A DNA stretch of 64,000 nt from Rhodospirillaceae bacterium (GTDB lineage Bacteria > Pseudomonadota > Alphaproteobacteria > Rhodospirillales > Casp-alpha2), in the NCBI GenBank assembly GCA_018665815.1, contig JABJBP010000009.1, positions 34,181 through 98,180 on the forward strand, in the 5' to 3' direction. This document shows, piece after piece, positions 55,468-63,304 of the stretch. Each line of letters starts with the position of its first letter. The first letter of the stretch is position 1. The notes below the pieces were generated by a model that worked only from the letters and a program-made list of their open reading frames with translations, searched no databases and was not told the origin of the DNA. Position numbers and translations under genes: made by a program.

Positions 55468-55872
55468 ATGATCGGCATGGTACTCGTCACCCACGGCAGG
55501 TTAGCCGACGAACTGATCGGTGCGCTTGAGCACGTGGTCGGACCGCAATCTCATGTCAGTGCCGTCTGTATCGGTCCCGATGATGATATGGAACAACGAC
55601 GTGGTGAAATACTTTCCTCGGCCAATGAGGTCGATGATGGCGATGGCGTTGTTTTACTCACGGACATGTTCGGTGGCACGCCGTCGAACCTTGCTATATC
55701 GGTCATGGACAAGGCCAATGTTGAGGTCATTGCCGGCGTTAACCTGCCGATGTTGATTAGACTGGCTTCGGTCCGTGAAACCGAGACGCTGGCAGATGCT
55801 GTCCTCAGCGCGCAGGAAGCGGGCCGCAAGTACATAAATATTGCTTCGCAATTGCTGGCTCAGGACGAATAG
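55468..55872 (+). CDS. PTS EIIA component, mannose family (regulatory)
   Basis: A 134-residue EIIA-Man-type protein. The phosphorylated His is H9 (MVLVTHGRLA), and the LLTDMFGGTPSN motif is conserved. No IIB, IIC or IID gene is near, so this is a regulatory EIIA rather than a sugar importer. The start at 55468 is preferred, with GGGGAAAG just upstream. Its stop overlaps the HPr GTG start (TAGTG). Confidence 0.94.
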   Translation: MIGMVLVTHGRLADELIGALEHVVGPQSHVSAVCIGPDDDMEQRRGEILSSANEVDDGDGVVLLTDMFGGTPSNLAISVMDKANVEVIAGVNLPMLIRLASVRETETLADAVLSAQEAGRKYINIASQLLAQDE

Positions 55873-56144
55873 TGGGCACTGTTTCTCGCGCCTCGACCAT
55901 ATGCAACCAACGTGGCCTGCACGCCCGTGCGGCGGCGAAGTTTGTGCAATTGGCGGGTGGGTTCGAATCTGAGATAACCGTGACGCGGGGCGGCCAAAGC
56001 GTTTCGGGCTCGTCGATCATGGGCTTGATGATGCTGGCGGCGGGGCCGGGCACGGAAATTCAACTTTCGGCGACAGGCGGCGACGCAAAAGCCGCATTGG
56101 ACGCCATCTGTGCATTGATCGAAGACCGGTTCCAAGAGGATTGA
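55872..56144 (+). CDS. Phosphocarrier protein HPr
   Basis: A 90-residue HPr from a GTG start. H17 (GLHARAAAKF) accepts phosphate from EI, and S48 (GSSIMGLM) is the HprK target site. This gives the relay both catalytic and regulatory control points. It lies between the EIIA and EI genes. Confidence 0.95.
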   Translation: MGTVSRASTICNQRGLHARAAAKFVQLAGGFESEITVTRGGQSVSGSSIMGLMMLAAGPGTEIQLSATGGDAKAALDAICALIEDRFQED

Positions 56145-56154
56145 ACGGCGCGCA

Positions 56155-57909
56155 TTGATGAGCGAAGAGCAACGATATCAAGGACTGGGCGTTGCCCTGG
56201 GGATCGCCATCGGCACCGCCTATGTGCGTGAAACCGGCGGCTTGGAAATTCCTGAACGGTCAATTCGCAAAGCCGACGTAAAACTTGAACGCGCACGCCT
56301 GCGGAAGGCCGTTATTTTGGCACAGCGCCAAGTGCGTCGCCTCCAGAGCCGGGCAAAAACAATGTCCGGTGCATCATCCGAAGAACTTGGCTTCCTGCTG
56401 GAGGCCTATCAACAGATGCTGAACAACTCGCGGCTCGTGCGCGGCGCCGACGCGCGCATTAAAGACGAGCGGATTAACGCCGAGGCGGCGGTGCAGCGCG
56501 AAATTCTTCAGATTACCGCGACATTTCAGGCCATGGACGATGCCTATATTTCGGCACGCCTGGAAGATATCCGCGAAGTTGGCAATCGGGTCATCCGCAA
56601 CCTGACGCGAAAACCGCTGCGCGCGTTTTCGACGGCGCCGGCGGGCAGCATCATTATGACCGATCAACTGACGCCCGCCGACATGGCGCAAATCGACCCC
56701 AGCCAGATCGCCGGCGCAGCATCTGTTTTGGGCGGCGTCGAAGGTCATACGGCGATCATGGCCCGCGCCTTGGCCCTGCCGACCGTGCTGGGTGCGCCTG
56801 ATCTGTTGGAAAACCTCACACCGGGCGACACAATTATCGTCGATGGCAAGGCGGGGCGTGTCGTCGTCAACCCAAGCCCTGAGACGTTGGCGAAATTTCA
56901 ACGTCGCCGTGATGCCTTCAAGCGCGAAACGCGGCAACTTAACCGGCTGCGCGGCCTTTCAGCCCGCAGCCGCGACGGCACCAATTTCGTGCTACATGCC
57001 AACGTCGATTTGCCTATGGAAATGCCCATGGTTGCCCAAGCCGGGGCCGAGGGCATTGGCCTGCTGCGCAGTGAATTTCTGTTTATGAACCGCGATGTTT
57101 TGCCCACGGAGGACGAGCAGTACACCGTCTTTCGCGACATCGTAAAGGCAATGAATGGTCAACGCGTGACGATCCGCAGTCTCGATATCGGCGCTGACAA
57201 ACCGTCTGAATTATTAACTGCTGGGTTCGGCGACACGGCCGCATCTGCACTGGGGCTTCGGGGAATACGGCTGGCACTGATTGAAACGGACGTTTTGGTG
57301 ACACAGTTTCGCGCCATGCTTCGCGTCGCTGCCGACGGCCCCATCCGTATTCTGCTGCCGATGGTCTCCAATGTGTCCGAGGTTTATCGAGCGCGCGAAC
57401 TGTTGAAAAAAGCTGCCACTCAATTGAAGCGCCGGAAGATTGCGGTGCCCGACCCGCTACCGCCGCTCGGCGTCATGATTGAAGTTCCTGGTGCGGCCCT
57501 TGCCGCTGATGCCTTGGCCCAAGCCAGTGATTTTTTTGCCATTGGGTCGAATGATTTGACCATGTACACGCTGGCCGTGGACCGTGCCAACGAACACGTG
57601 GCCCATTTGTTTGATCCGTTGCATCCAGCTGTCCTGCGACTCATCCAATTCGCCACGAGCGCGGCGCTTCGCGGCCGCATACCTATCAGCATTTGTGGCG
57701 AGATGGCGGGCGATCCGCGTTACACGGCACTTTTGCTGGGCCTTGGGTTGCGCGAGCTTTCCATGTCACCGGCGGCTATTCCTCGGGTCAAACAGCGTAT
57801 TCGGGAAATGGATGCCCTGGCCGCCGTGACACGCGCCAACTTGATTATGGACCAGACCGACGCCGGACGCATCGCGACTTTGCTTGATGACTTCAATTCA
57901 CTCGCTTGA
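56155..57909 (+). CDS. ptsI: Phosphoenolpyruvate-protein phosphotransferase, enzyme I
   Basis: A 584-residue EI with the phospho-swivel H198 (GGVEGHTAIMARAL), the PEP-binding region RSEFLFMNRD and the catalytic Cys in ISICGEMAGDP. There is no GAF domain, so it is PtsI-like rather than PtsP. It takes phosphate from PEP and passes it to HPr. The presence of EI at the end of the hprK-EIIA-HPr run makes the relay self-contained. It is convergent with the CNB-TPR gene, 25 bases apart. Confidence 0.96.
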   Translation: MMSEEQRYQGLGVALGIAIGTAYVRETGGLEIPERSIRKADVKLERARLRKAVILAQRQVRRLQSRAKTMSGASSEELGFLLEAYQQMLNNSRLVRGADARIKDERINAEAAVQREILQITATFQAMDDAYISARLEDIREVGNRVIRNLTRKPLRAFSTAPAGSIIMTDQLTPADMAQIDPSQIAGAASVLGGVEGHTAIMARALALPTVLGAPDLLENLTPGDTIIVDGKAGRVVVNPSPETLAKFQRRRDAFKRETRQLNRLRGLSARSRDGTNFVLHANVDLPMEMPMVAQAGAEGIGLLRSEFLFMNRDVLPTEDEQYTVFRDIVKAMNGQRVTIRSLDIGADKPSELLTAGFGDTAASALGLRGIRLALIETDVLVTQFRAMLRVAADGPIRILLPMVSNVSEVYRARELLKKAATQLKRRKIAVPDPLPPLGVMIEVPGAALAADALAQASDFFAIGSNDLTMYTLAVDRANEHVAHLFDPLHPAVLRLIQFATSAALRGRIPISICGEMAGDPRYTALLLGLGLRELSMSPAAIPRVKQRIREMDALAAVTRANLIMDQTDAGRIATLLDDFNSLA

Positions 57910-57934
57910 AGTATTTCGCGCTTCAGTGGATGCG

Positions 57935-59767
57935 TCAATGGAACGACGAATTTCCAGTTCTGTCGGCACCAATATCGGAAAAATCGACTAATTTGCGCTC
58001 GGGTTGCTCAGAAAACGGCCCGTCAATATCGATCAAATCACGGGGCATATAATCGTCAGGCGCGACGTGTTCCAATAGCCGGCGCGCGCGGTCCAGATTT
58101 TTTGCCGTTACCGCTGCCAAGCGATGTTTCTCCCGCGATTCGTAAACTTCAAGCGCGCCTTCGAAGGCTTCAATGGCGGATTGGATGCGATCTGGGTTGT
58201 TGGCCTTCCGACCCAGCAGGAACAACGCGCTGCCCAGATTGTTCTGCGTCGCCGCCCAGGCCAAAGGCTTATTCACCTTGTCCCTCACTTGGGCCACGGC
58301 ATGATAGGCATTGGCTGCGGTAGCCATGGCCTCAAGGCTTTTGACGTGCTCGCCGAAGACTTGCGCGGCACGGGCGAAATTCGACATCACTTCGGCCCAA
58401 CGGTCCGGCGTCTTGTGCTTTTGATAGACCCGAAGCGCGTTTTGATGGCACCTCAGTGCCTGGCGCAGAACGCCCGTGTGTCCGTTCTCAAAGCCCAACT
58501 TGTAATGGATCACGCCCAATCGGTGCTGCAACGCAGCCCACTCGAACGGTGTTTCCTCACGGCTGAAAACTTCCAGCGCGGATAACGCCGAAGCCGCGGA
58601 TTCGTCAAATCCAGGTGCCGTCGGGTCGCCTTCTGTGCGCAAGTACATAAGGTTCGACAGATGCTTGTGGGCCATCGCCCAATCCAGAGGCGACCCTTCC
58701 ATTTTCACGGTCTCGGTAACTGCCCTATAGGCGGTGATCGCCCGTTCCAGCGCATCGGTGTTGCGCGCCGCCGCCCAGGTGGCCGCGTGAATGTTGCCAT
58801 GGCACAATTGATACGCGGCCTTCTCGCGGGCCGTCAAATCAGCGGGCAGCGTCTCAACCGTCGCAATCTGCGCTGCCGCTTCTATCAACATGTCCTGGCG
58901 CATGCGGGCTTTCAGGCGATTGGTCGGTACCGTCGCTGCCAAGGTCGCGGCGCGGAGAAATTCAGCATGAGGTTGGTCGAATGTTACCGGCAACGGCAGG
59001 TCCGTTGTCAGATCAAAGCCCCCCGGCACGCGTTCGTCCCAGGTCGCCAACGGGATGAAATGCAGATGCACTGTATGCCCCGGTGCCGAAACGTAGCCCC
59101 AAATCAATACATCCGCTTGGCGTCCACGAAGCCGACGGCGCGCGATCTTCGCGGCGCGGCCAAGCTCTGTCGTCAGGTTCTTTTCAAAATTGACTTCCAG
59201 CGGCTTACCGTCAAGTCGGGCATGAATGTCGCGGAAACGGTCAAAAGCCGCGACCACCTGTTTGGTAATCGCTCCGTCCGCGTCTCCCGACAGAAGGGCG
59301 ACGCGCGCCTCTATACGGCCTTCAAGCGGTTGCACATGATCAATGACGCGTTGGAAAAATCCAAGTTCCGTAGAAGGCACGCCGTCATCCGGCGCCGCCA
59401 TATCAGGCGTGGTTTCAGATGGCAGCTCGGGGACCGCGGGCACAGCCGCGCCAAGTTGTTCTATCAACCGTCCCAGCATACTTTTCCGAGGCTTTTTCGC
59501 CGCCGCGTCTCCGGCGCCATCACTCTGGATGATCCGTACTTTGACCGGCCCGGCGGCACGCGCCGCGTTGTCGCGCGGACCGCCACCGACGAGTCCCATC
59601 TCACCAAAAATCTGACCGGGCTGGGCAACACCGGAGCGCGCCAGTCCATCGCCGTCATCACGCAACAGTTCAACATTCCCGCTAAGCACTTCATAAGCGC
59701 AATCGCTGGGGTCGCCCTGGTTGTAGATGAACGTGCCATCATCAAACGTCTTGGTTTGCTTGGCCAC
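57935..59767 (-). CDS. Cyclic-nucleotide-binding domain and TPR protein
   Basis: A 610-residue cytoplasmic protein. Residues 8-90 form a cNMP-binding-like barrel (FIYNQGDPSDCAYEVLSGNVELL, quoted in part, and GQIFGEMGLVGGGPRDNAAR). A charged and Pro-rich linker follows. A middle domain (about 165-290) has no known match, and TPR-like helical repeats (about 310-590) have pattern WAxxxxxLGxxxY. The ligand Arg of the barrel is present (PRDNAARA). No output domain such as a HTH or kinase is seen, so it is probably a scaffold controlled by a small molecule. Confidence 0.85.
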   Translation of the reverse strand: MAKQTKTFDDGTFIYNQGDPSDCAYEVLSGNVELLRDDGDGLARSGVAQPGQIFGEMGLVGGGPRDNAARAAGPVKVRIIQSDGAGDAAAKKPRKSMLGRLIEQLGAAVPAVPELPSETTPDMAAPDDGVPSTELGFFQRVIDHVQPLEGRIEARVALLSGDADGAITKQVVAAFDRFRDIHARLDGKPLEVNFEKNLTTELGRAAKIARRRLRGRQADVLIWGYVSAPGHTVHLHFIPLATWDERVPGGFDLTTDLPLPVTFDQPHAEFLRAATLAATVPTNRLKARMRQDMLIEAAAQIATVETLPADLTAREKAAYQLCHGNIHAATWAAARNTDALERAITAYRAVTETVKMEGSPLDWAMAHKHLSNLMYLRTEGDPTAPGFDESAASALSALEVFSREETPFEWAALQHRLGVIHYKLGFENGHTGVLRQALRCHQNALRVYQKHKTPDRWAEVMSNFARAAQVFGEHVKSLEAMATAANAYHAVAQVRDKVNKPLAWAATQNNLGSALFLLGRKANNPDRIQSAIEAFEGALEVYESREKHRLAAVTAKNLDRARRLLEHVAPDDYMPRDLIDIDGPFSEQPERKLVDFSDIGADRTGNSSFH

Positions 59768-59972
59768 GCGAAAATCCCGATCCTGTCACGTCAAATTCAT
59801 TACGCTGGCCCGGCCAATCACACCTTCTGGTGCTTCAAATGGCGGACCGTTACACGCTAAGCATGACCGACAAAGGTTATTATCGGTTTAACAGATCAAA
59901 TTTTGAAATTTTTATTAGAACCGGCGGGATTCAAAAAATTTACGTTAAGTTATTGATATCGCATAAGAATAA
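59768..59972. other. AT-rich intergenic stretch
   Basis: About 200 bases between the CNB-TPR gene and the 3' end of the broken glycosyltransferase, AT-rich from 59875. It should hold the promoter of the CNB-TPR gene on the reverse strand, but I could not fix it. Confidence 0.5.
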
Positions 59973-61651
59973 CTAAATTACCACAGGACGGGCGGATTTT
60001 AGATTCAACTCTTCCCTGAGTGCCTTGCGCACATCACTGAAAACCGGTTCCCAGGCGCCGGGACGCGGCTGGCGGAACAATCGCATCGACGGATACCAGG
60101 GCGAGGTTTCTCGGTCCAACAGCCAGCGCCAATCTGCGGCAAATGGCATGACGACCCAAACCTTGCGGCCGAGTGCGCCGGCTAGATGCGCCACCGCCGT
60201 ATCAACGGTGATGACCAAGTCCAATTGTTCAAGCACCGCCGCAGTATCGGCGAAGTCACCAAGCCTGGGCCCCAAATTCATCACCAGAGCCTCGCAGCCG
60301 TGTTCCACGATATCGGATTCTCGCGGTCCTTTTTGCAGGCTGTAGATAGAGACACCCGGCACACCTAGCAATTCGACAAAATTGCTGAATTCACAAGACC
60401 GGTTGGCATCGTTTTGATGGGTCGGCCGGCCGGCCTAGGCGATGCCGATCTTACGTTGATTTTCCAACGACGCTGGCAGTTTCAATGTTTCCATTTCCGG
60501 CGCCGCCAAATAAGGGCCCTCGGATTCGATGGTCGCCACCTCGGTATCGAATATCCGGGCCAGCGACATAATTGGCACGAACGCATCGAACTTCGGCAAG
60601 GCGGCGCCCTTATCGACAACCTTATCGACACCGTCGATGGTTGAGAACAGCCGCGCCAGTTCCGGATGCACCTCGACAATCAACGTCGCGGCCTTCGACC
60701 TTGCCTTCAACAGTGGCAAATAGCGGGCAAAATGAATGAGATCACCAAAGCCCTGCTCTTGATGCACCAGCAGCGTCTTGCCGGGAATCTCACCGCCGTC
60801 CCACTGCGGTTGCGAAAATCCGCGCGGTGGACTGCGCTGCAATTTCCAACGCCACTCGTATTCTTCGAAGCCGCGCTTGTAATCGCCCTTGGTCAGCAAT
60901 GTCAGAGCCCGGTCCCAACGGCAGTCAACGTGATCATCCTTAACCGCCAGGGTTTTATCAAAACACGCCAGCGCTTTGTCCACTTCGCCCAAATCGCGCA
61001 AGGCCAAACCCAGATTATAAAACGGCTCGGGATTATTCGGGGTCAGCTTGATGGCTTGTTGGTGGCACACGACCGACGTCTGCAAGCGGCCCATTTCGCG
61101 CAGTGCATTGCCCATGTTGGAAAACACCGACGCACTGCCAGGCCGCATGCTCAAAGACCGGCGATAGCACGCAACGGCGGCTTCGAGCTTGCCGGTGGCA
61201 CGCAGCGCAACACCAAGATTATTGTAGACGTCGGGAATATTGGGGTTCAGCAAAGGCGATTTGTTATAGCCCTTAATGGCCTTCAACCAAATCACCCTGT
61301 TGATGTGTTTCCGCGGCCTCCGCAAACACACGGGCGGCTTCGCGTTCACGAAGCGCGCCGCGGGCTTCCGTCGACAGGGCCCGCCAAGCGGCGATTTGTT
61401 CCGCCGATGGTCCAACGGGTGCTTGCGGTTCGGGTTGCGGCGCTGGCGCCTTTGCTGGTTTCGCACTCAGTTTTGCGCTGGCGGTACGTCTCGCTGGTTT
61501 TTTTACTCGTGGTTTTTTTCGCCGTCGCTTTTTTCGCGGGCGCCTTCTTTGCGGTGGCCTTCTTCGCAGCGGCCTTTTGGCGCGCAGGTTTCTTCGCCGC
61601 GCCCGTCGCGTCGCTATCCGCCTTCGCCTTGCCCGCCGCCTTGGCAGCCAT
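59973..61651 (-). pseudogene. TPR-glycosyltransferase-like gene with several disabling changes
   Basis: One ancestral gene can be traced from 61651 to 59973. It has an Ala/Lys-rich histone-H1-like N-terminus (residues AKKATAKKAPAKK), TPR repeats (LNPNIPDVYNNLGVALRATG) and a glycosyltransferase-like C-terminal domain (LVHQEQGFGDLIHFARYLP, LDLVITVDTAVAHLAGALG). There are three lesions. The frame is lost in one of two A7 tracts (61498-61504 or 61513-61519). One extra G lies at about 61278-61282. An in-frame TAG lies at 60433-60435, where the family has Trp (IGIAxAGRPTHQND). The last frame then reads on to 59973 without further change. Three separate lesions argue for a true pseudogene. Confidence 0.85.
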
Positions 61652-61846
61652 TGGCCCCCACCGCCTCCACGTCTAAGTCACGATATAGATCGACCTCAGA
61701 TCGAAATATCTGAGCACGTTGTTACAATATCATACGCATAACCAGCGGCAATGTGAATCCTCCCGGCGCCCACGGCAAGGGCAAAAAGTCGGTAAGTTCA
61801 ATCGCTTGCCTTTGAATTTATTGGAACGGGCTTCTCATGGCGCCAC

Positions 61847-62185
61847 TCAAATAATCTCCAGGACATTTTCCGGCGGCCGGCCGACGGCAGCCCTGCTATC
61901 GGTGACGACGATCGGCCTTTCCAGAGCACGTGGATGGGCAACAATTGCGGCGATCAACTGATCGCCATCAAGATCAGCATCAATGCCTTCTTCCTTAGCT
62001 TCCTTAGCCCGCAAAATATCTCTCGGCCCCAGGCCCAGCATGCCAAGAATTTCCTTCAATTCGGCCGCGCTCGGTGGGGTTTGGAGATATTCCACAATCT
62101 CCGGCTCGACACCTTTTTCCTGCATCAAAGCCAGAGTTTGGCGCGGTTTCGAACATTTCGGGTTGTGGTAGATGGTCACGGGCAT
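61847..62185 (-). CDS. arsC: Arsenate reductase (glutaredoxin-type) family protein
   Basis: A 112-residue ArsC-family protein with the N-terminal active-site pattern YHNPKCSKPRQTL (Cys at about residue 11) and the C-terminal RPIVVTDSRAAVGRPPENV. It reduces arsenate using glutathione and glutaredoxin, although many family members have other roles. The start at 62185 is the family start; the longer frame upstream is a shadow of the MscS remnant. No other ars genes are near. Confidence 0.9.
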   Translation of the reverse strand: MPVTIYHNPKCSKPRQTLALMQEKGVEPEIVEYLQTPPSAAELKEILGMLGLGPRDILRAKEAKEEGIDADLDGDQLIAAIVAHPRALERPIVVTDSRAAVGRPPENVLEII

Positions 62186-62198
62186 CGGCTGTATTCCT

Positions 62199-62492
62199 TC
62201 AGTCTTGAGTTTCTTCAGACGGCTCTTGTTGCGGCGGCGTGAACACTTCGGGGCTGTCGGCGGGCCAAGCTTCGGCATACACAGACTGGCTTGGGAAGGC
62301 AAAATCGCTGCCCGCCTCCTTGGCAATTTCCATGATTCGATAGGCCAATCGTTCCTTGATTTCAAGCCATTCGCCCCAGTTTGTAGTGTTGGTAAAGCAA
62401 TACACCATGATATCAATGGACGAGTCGTTGAAGCGGTGGATACGCACAAACGTCGCGGCCTCGGGCGGTTGGGCGAAATCAAATGTCCTCAC
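62199..62492 (-). pseudogene. C-terminal remnant of an MscS-type mechanosensitive channel
   Basis: A 97-codon frame with the cytoplasmic C-terminal part of MscS/YbdG-type channels (VRIHRFNDSSIDIMVYCFT, then WLEIKERLAYRIMEIAKEAG, FAFPSQSVY). The membrane segments and the beta domain are missing: the sequence upstream is recX with no gap. The loss is probably a deletion that joined recX to the channel's tail. The overlap with recX is 14 bases, so it could still be translated, but no channel can form. Confidence 0.82.
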
Positions 62493-63177
62493 GTATACGG
62501 ATCATAGCGCCGTCATCGGCTCTGGCAGCCGCCATATCTTCCAGGGCATCAATGCTTTCCGCATCGATCACGCGGCACGCGATGTCATAGGAAAACCCGG
62601 CCCGCGCCAGCGACGCCAAATCCTTTTTGCGGCGTTCTTCACGGCTGTCGGCAGTGCGGTAGGGCCCCAACCGCCGGCGCCGGGCAAGCGCTGCGGCCGC
62701 TGCCATGTCCGGCGATGGAAACTCTTCGGTGGCGGCAGCCAAAGCCCAATCAATGTCATCGCCGCCGACGCCTTTTTCACGAAGCTTGGCGCGGATGCCG
62801 CGTAATGATGTGCCCCGTGCCAACAATGAACGGGCGCGAATTTCAGCGTAATTGCGATCATCCACATAGCCCTGCCCCTGCAGTCGAACGATCAGTTCCT
62901 CAACCCACCCAGCGCCTTCTTCCGGGTCCGTCCCATGCGCCCTGACGGAACCTTGTACACGCCGCATCAGAACCCGGCGCAGGCTTTCCGTCGACGCCGA
63001 ATAGCGTGCTAGATAATGCAGCGCGACATTGTGCAGGCGCTTCTCCGTCACTTTTCTAGGACCCCGACGGACCGACGGGGCTGGCAGATCTTCCTTGTTT
63101 TTCGTCATGCCGGCAATTTTCGCACAGCTGGGACCTTCGCCCAAGATGTCGTCCGTGCGCTTATTCGCCGTATCCAT
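62479..63177 (-). CDS. recX: Regulatory protein RecX
   Basis: A 232-residue RecX family protein, a modulator of RecA filaments. It has the helical three-repeat pattern (YLARYSASTESLRRVLMRRV, then YVDDRNYAEIRARSLLARG, then AGFSYDIACRVID). The N-terminus to about residue 35 is charged and poorly conserved; an internal ATG at 63108 could be the true start. recA is not adjacent. The 3' end overlaps the MscS remnant. Confidence 0.9.
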   Translation of the reverse strand: MDTANKRTDDILGEGPSCAKIAGMTKNKEDLPAPSVRRGPRKVTEKRLHNVALHYLARYSASTESLRRVLMRRVQGSVRAHGTDPEEGAGWVEELIVRLQGQGYVDDRNYAEIRARSLLARGTSLRGIRAKLREKGVGGDDIDWALAAATEEFPSPDMAAAAALARRRRLGPYRTADSREERRKKDLASLARAGFSYDIACRVIDAESIDALEDMAAARADDGAMIRIREDI

Positions 63178-63304
63178 AAACTTGCGTTGACGCCGAACGT
63201 TCTTGCGCCAATGGTGGGCTCCTCAGGAGAACCGGAATCGGATAGAATATCCGAAAGGTGCCAGTTGTATTAGTTGATGGTTTACCGAATCAGAGGAGAA
63301 TCTC

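Noticed and set aside
58661..59860. A 399-codon forward frame opposite the CNB-TPR gene
   Set aside because: It is rich in Arg and Cys with no recognisable pattern, and lies exactly antisense to a well-supported gene.
60666..61676. A 336-codon forward frame opposite the broken TPR-glycosyltransferase
   Set aside because: It is the complement of Ala/Lys and TPR codons, ends in low-complexity Phe/Ala runs and has no family-like motif. The reverse strand explains the region.
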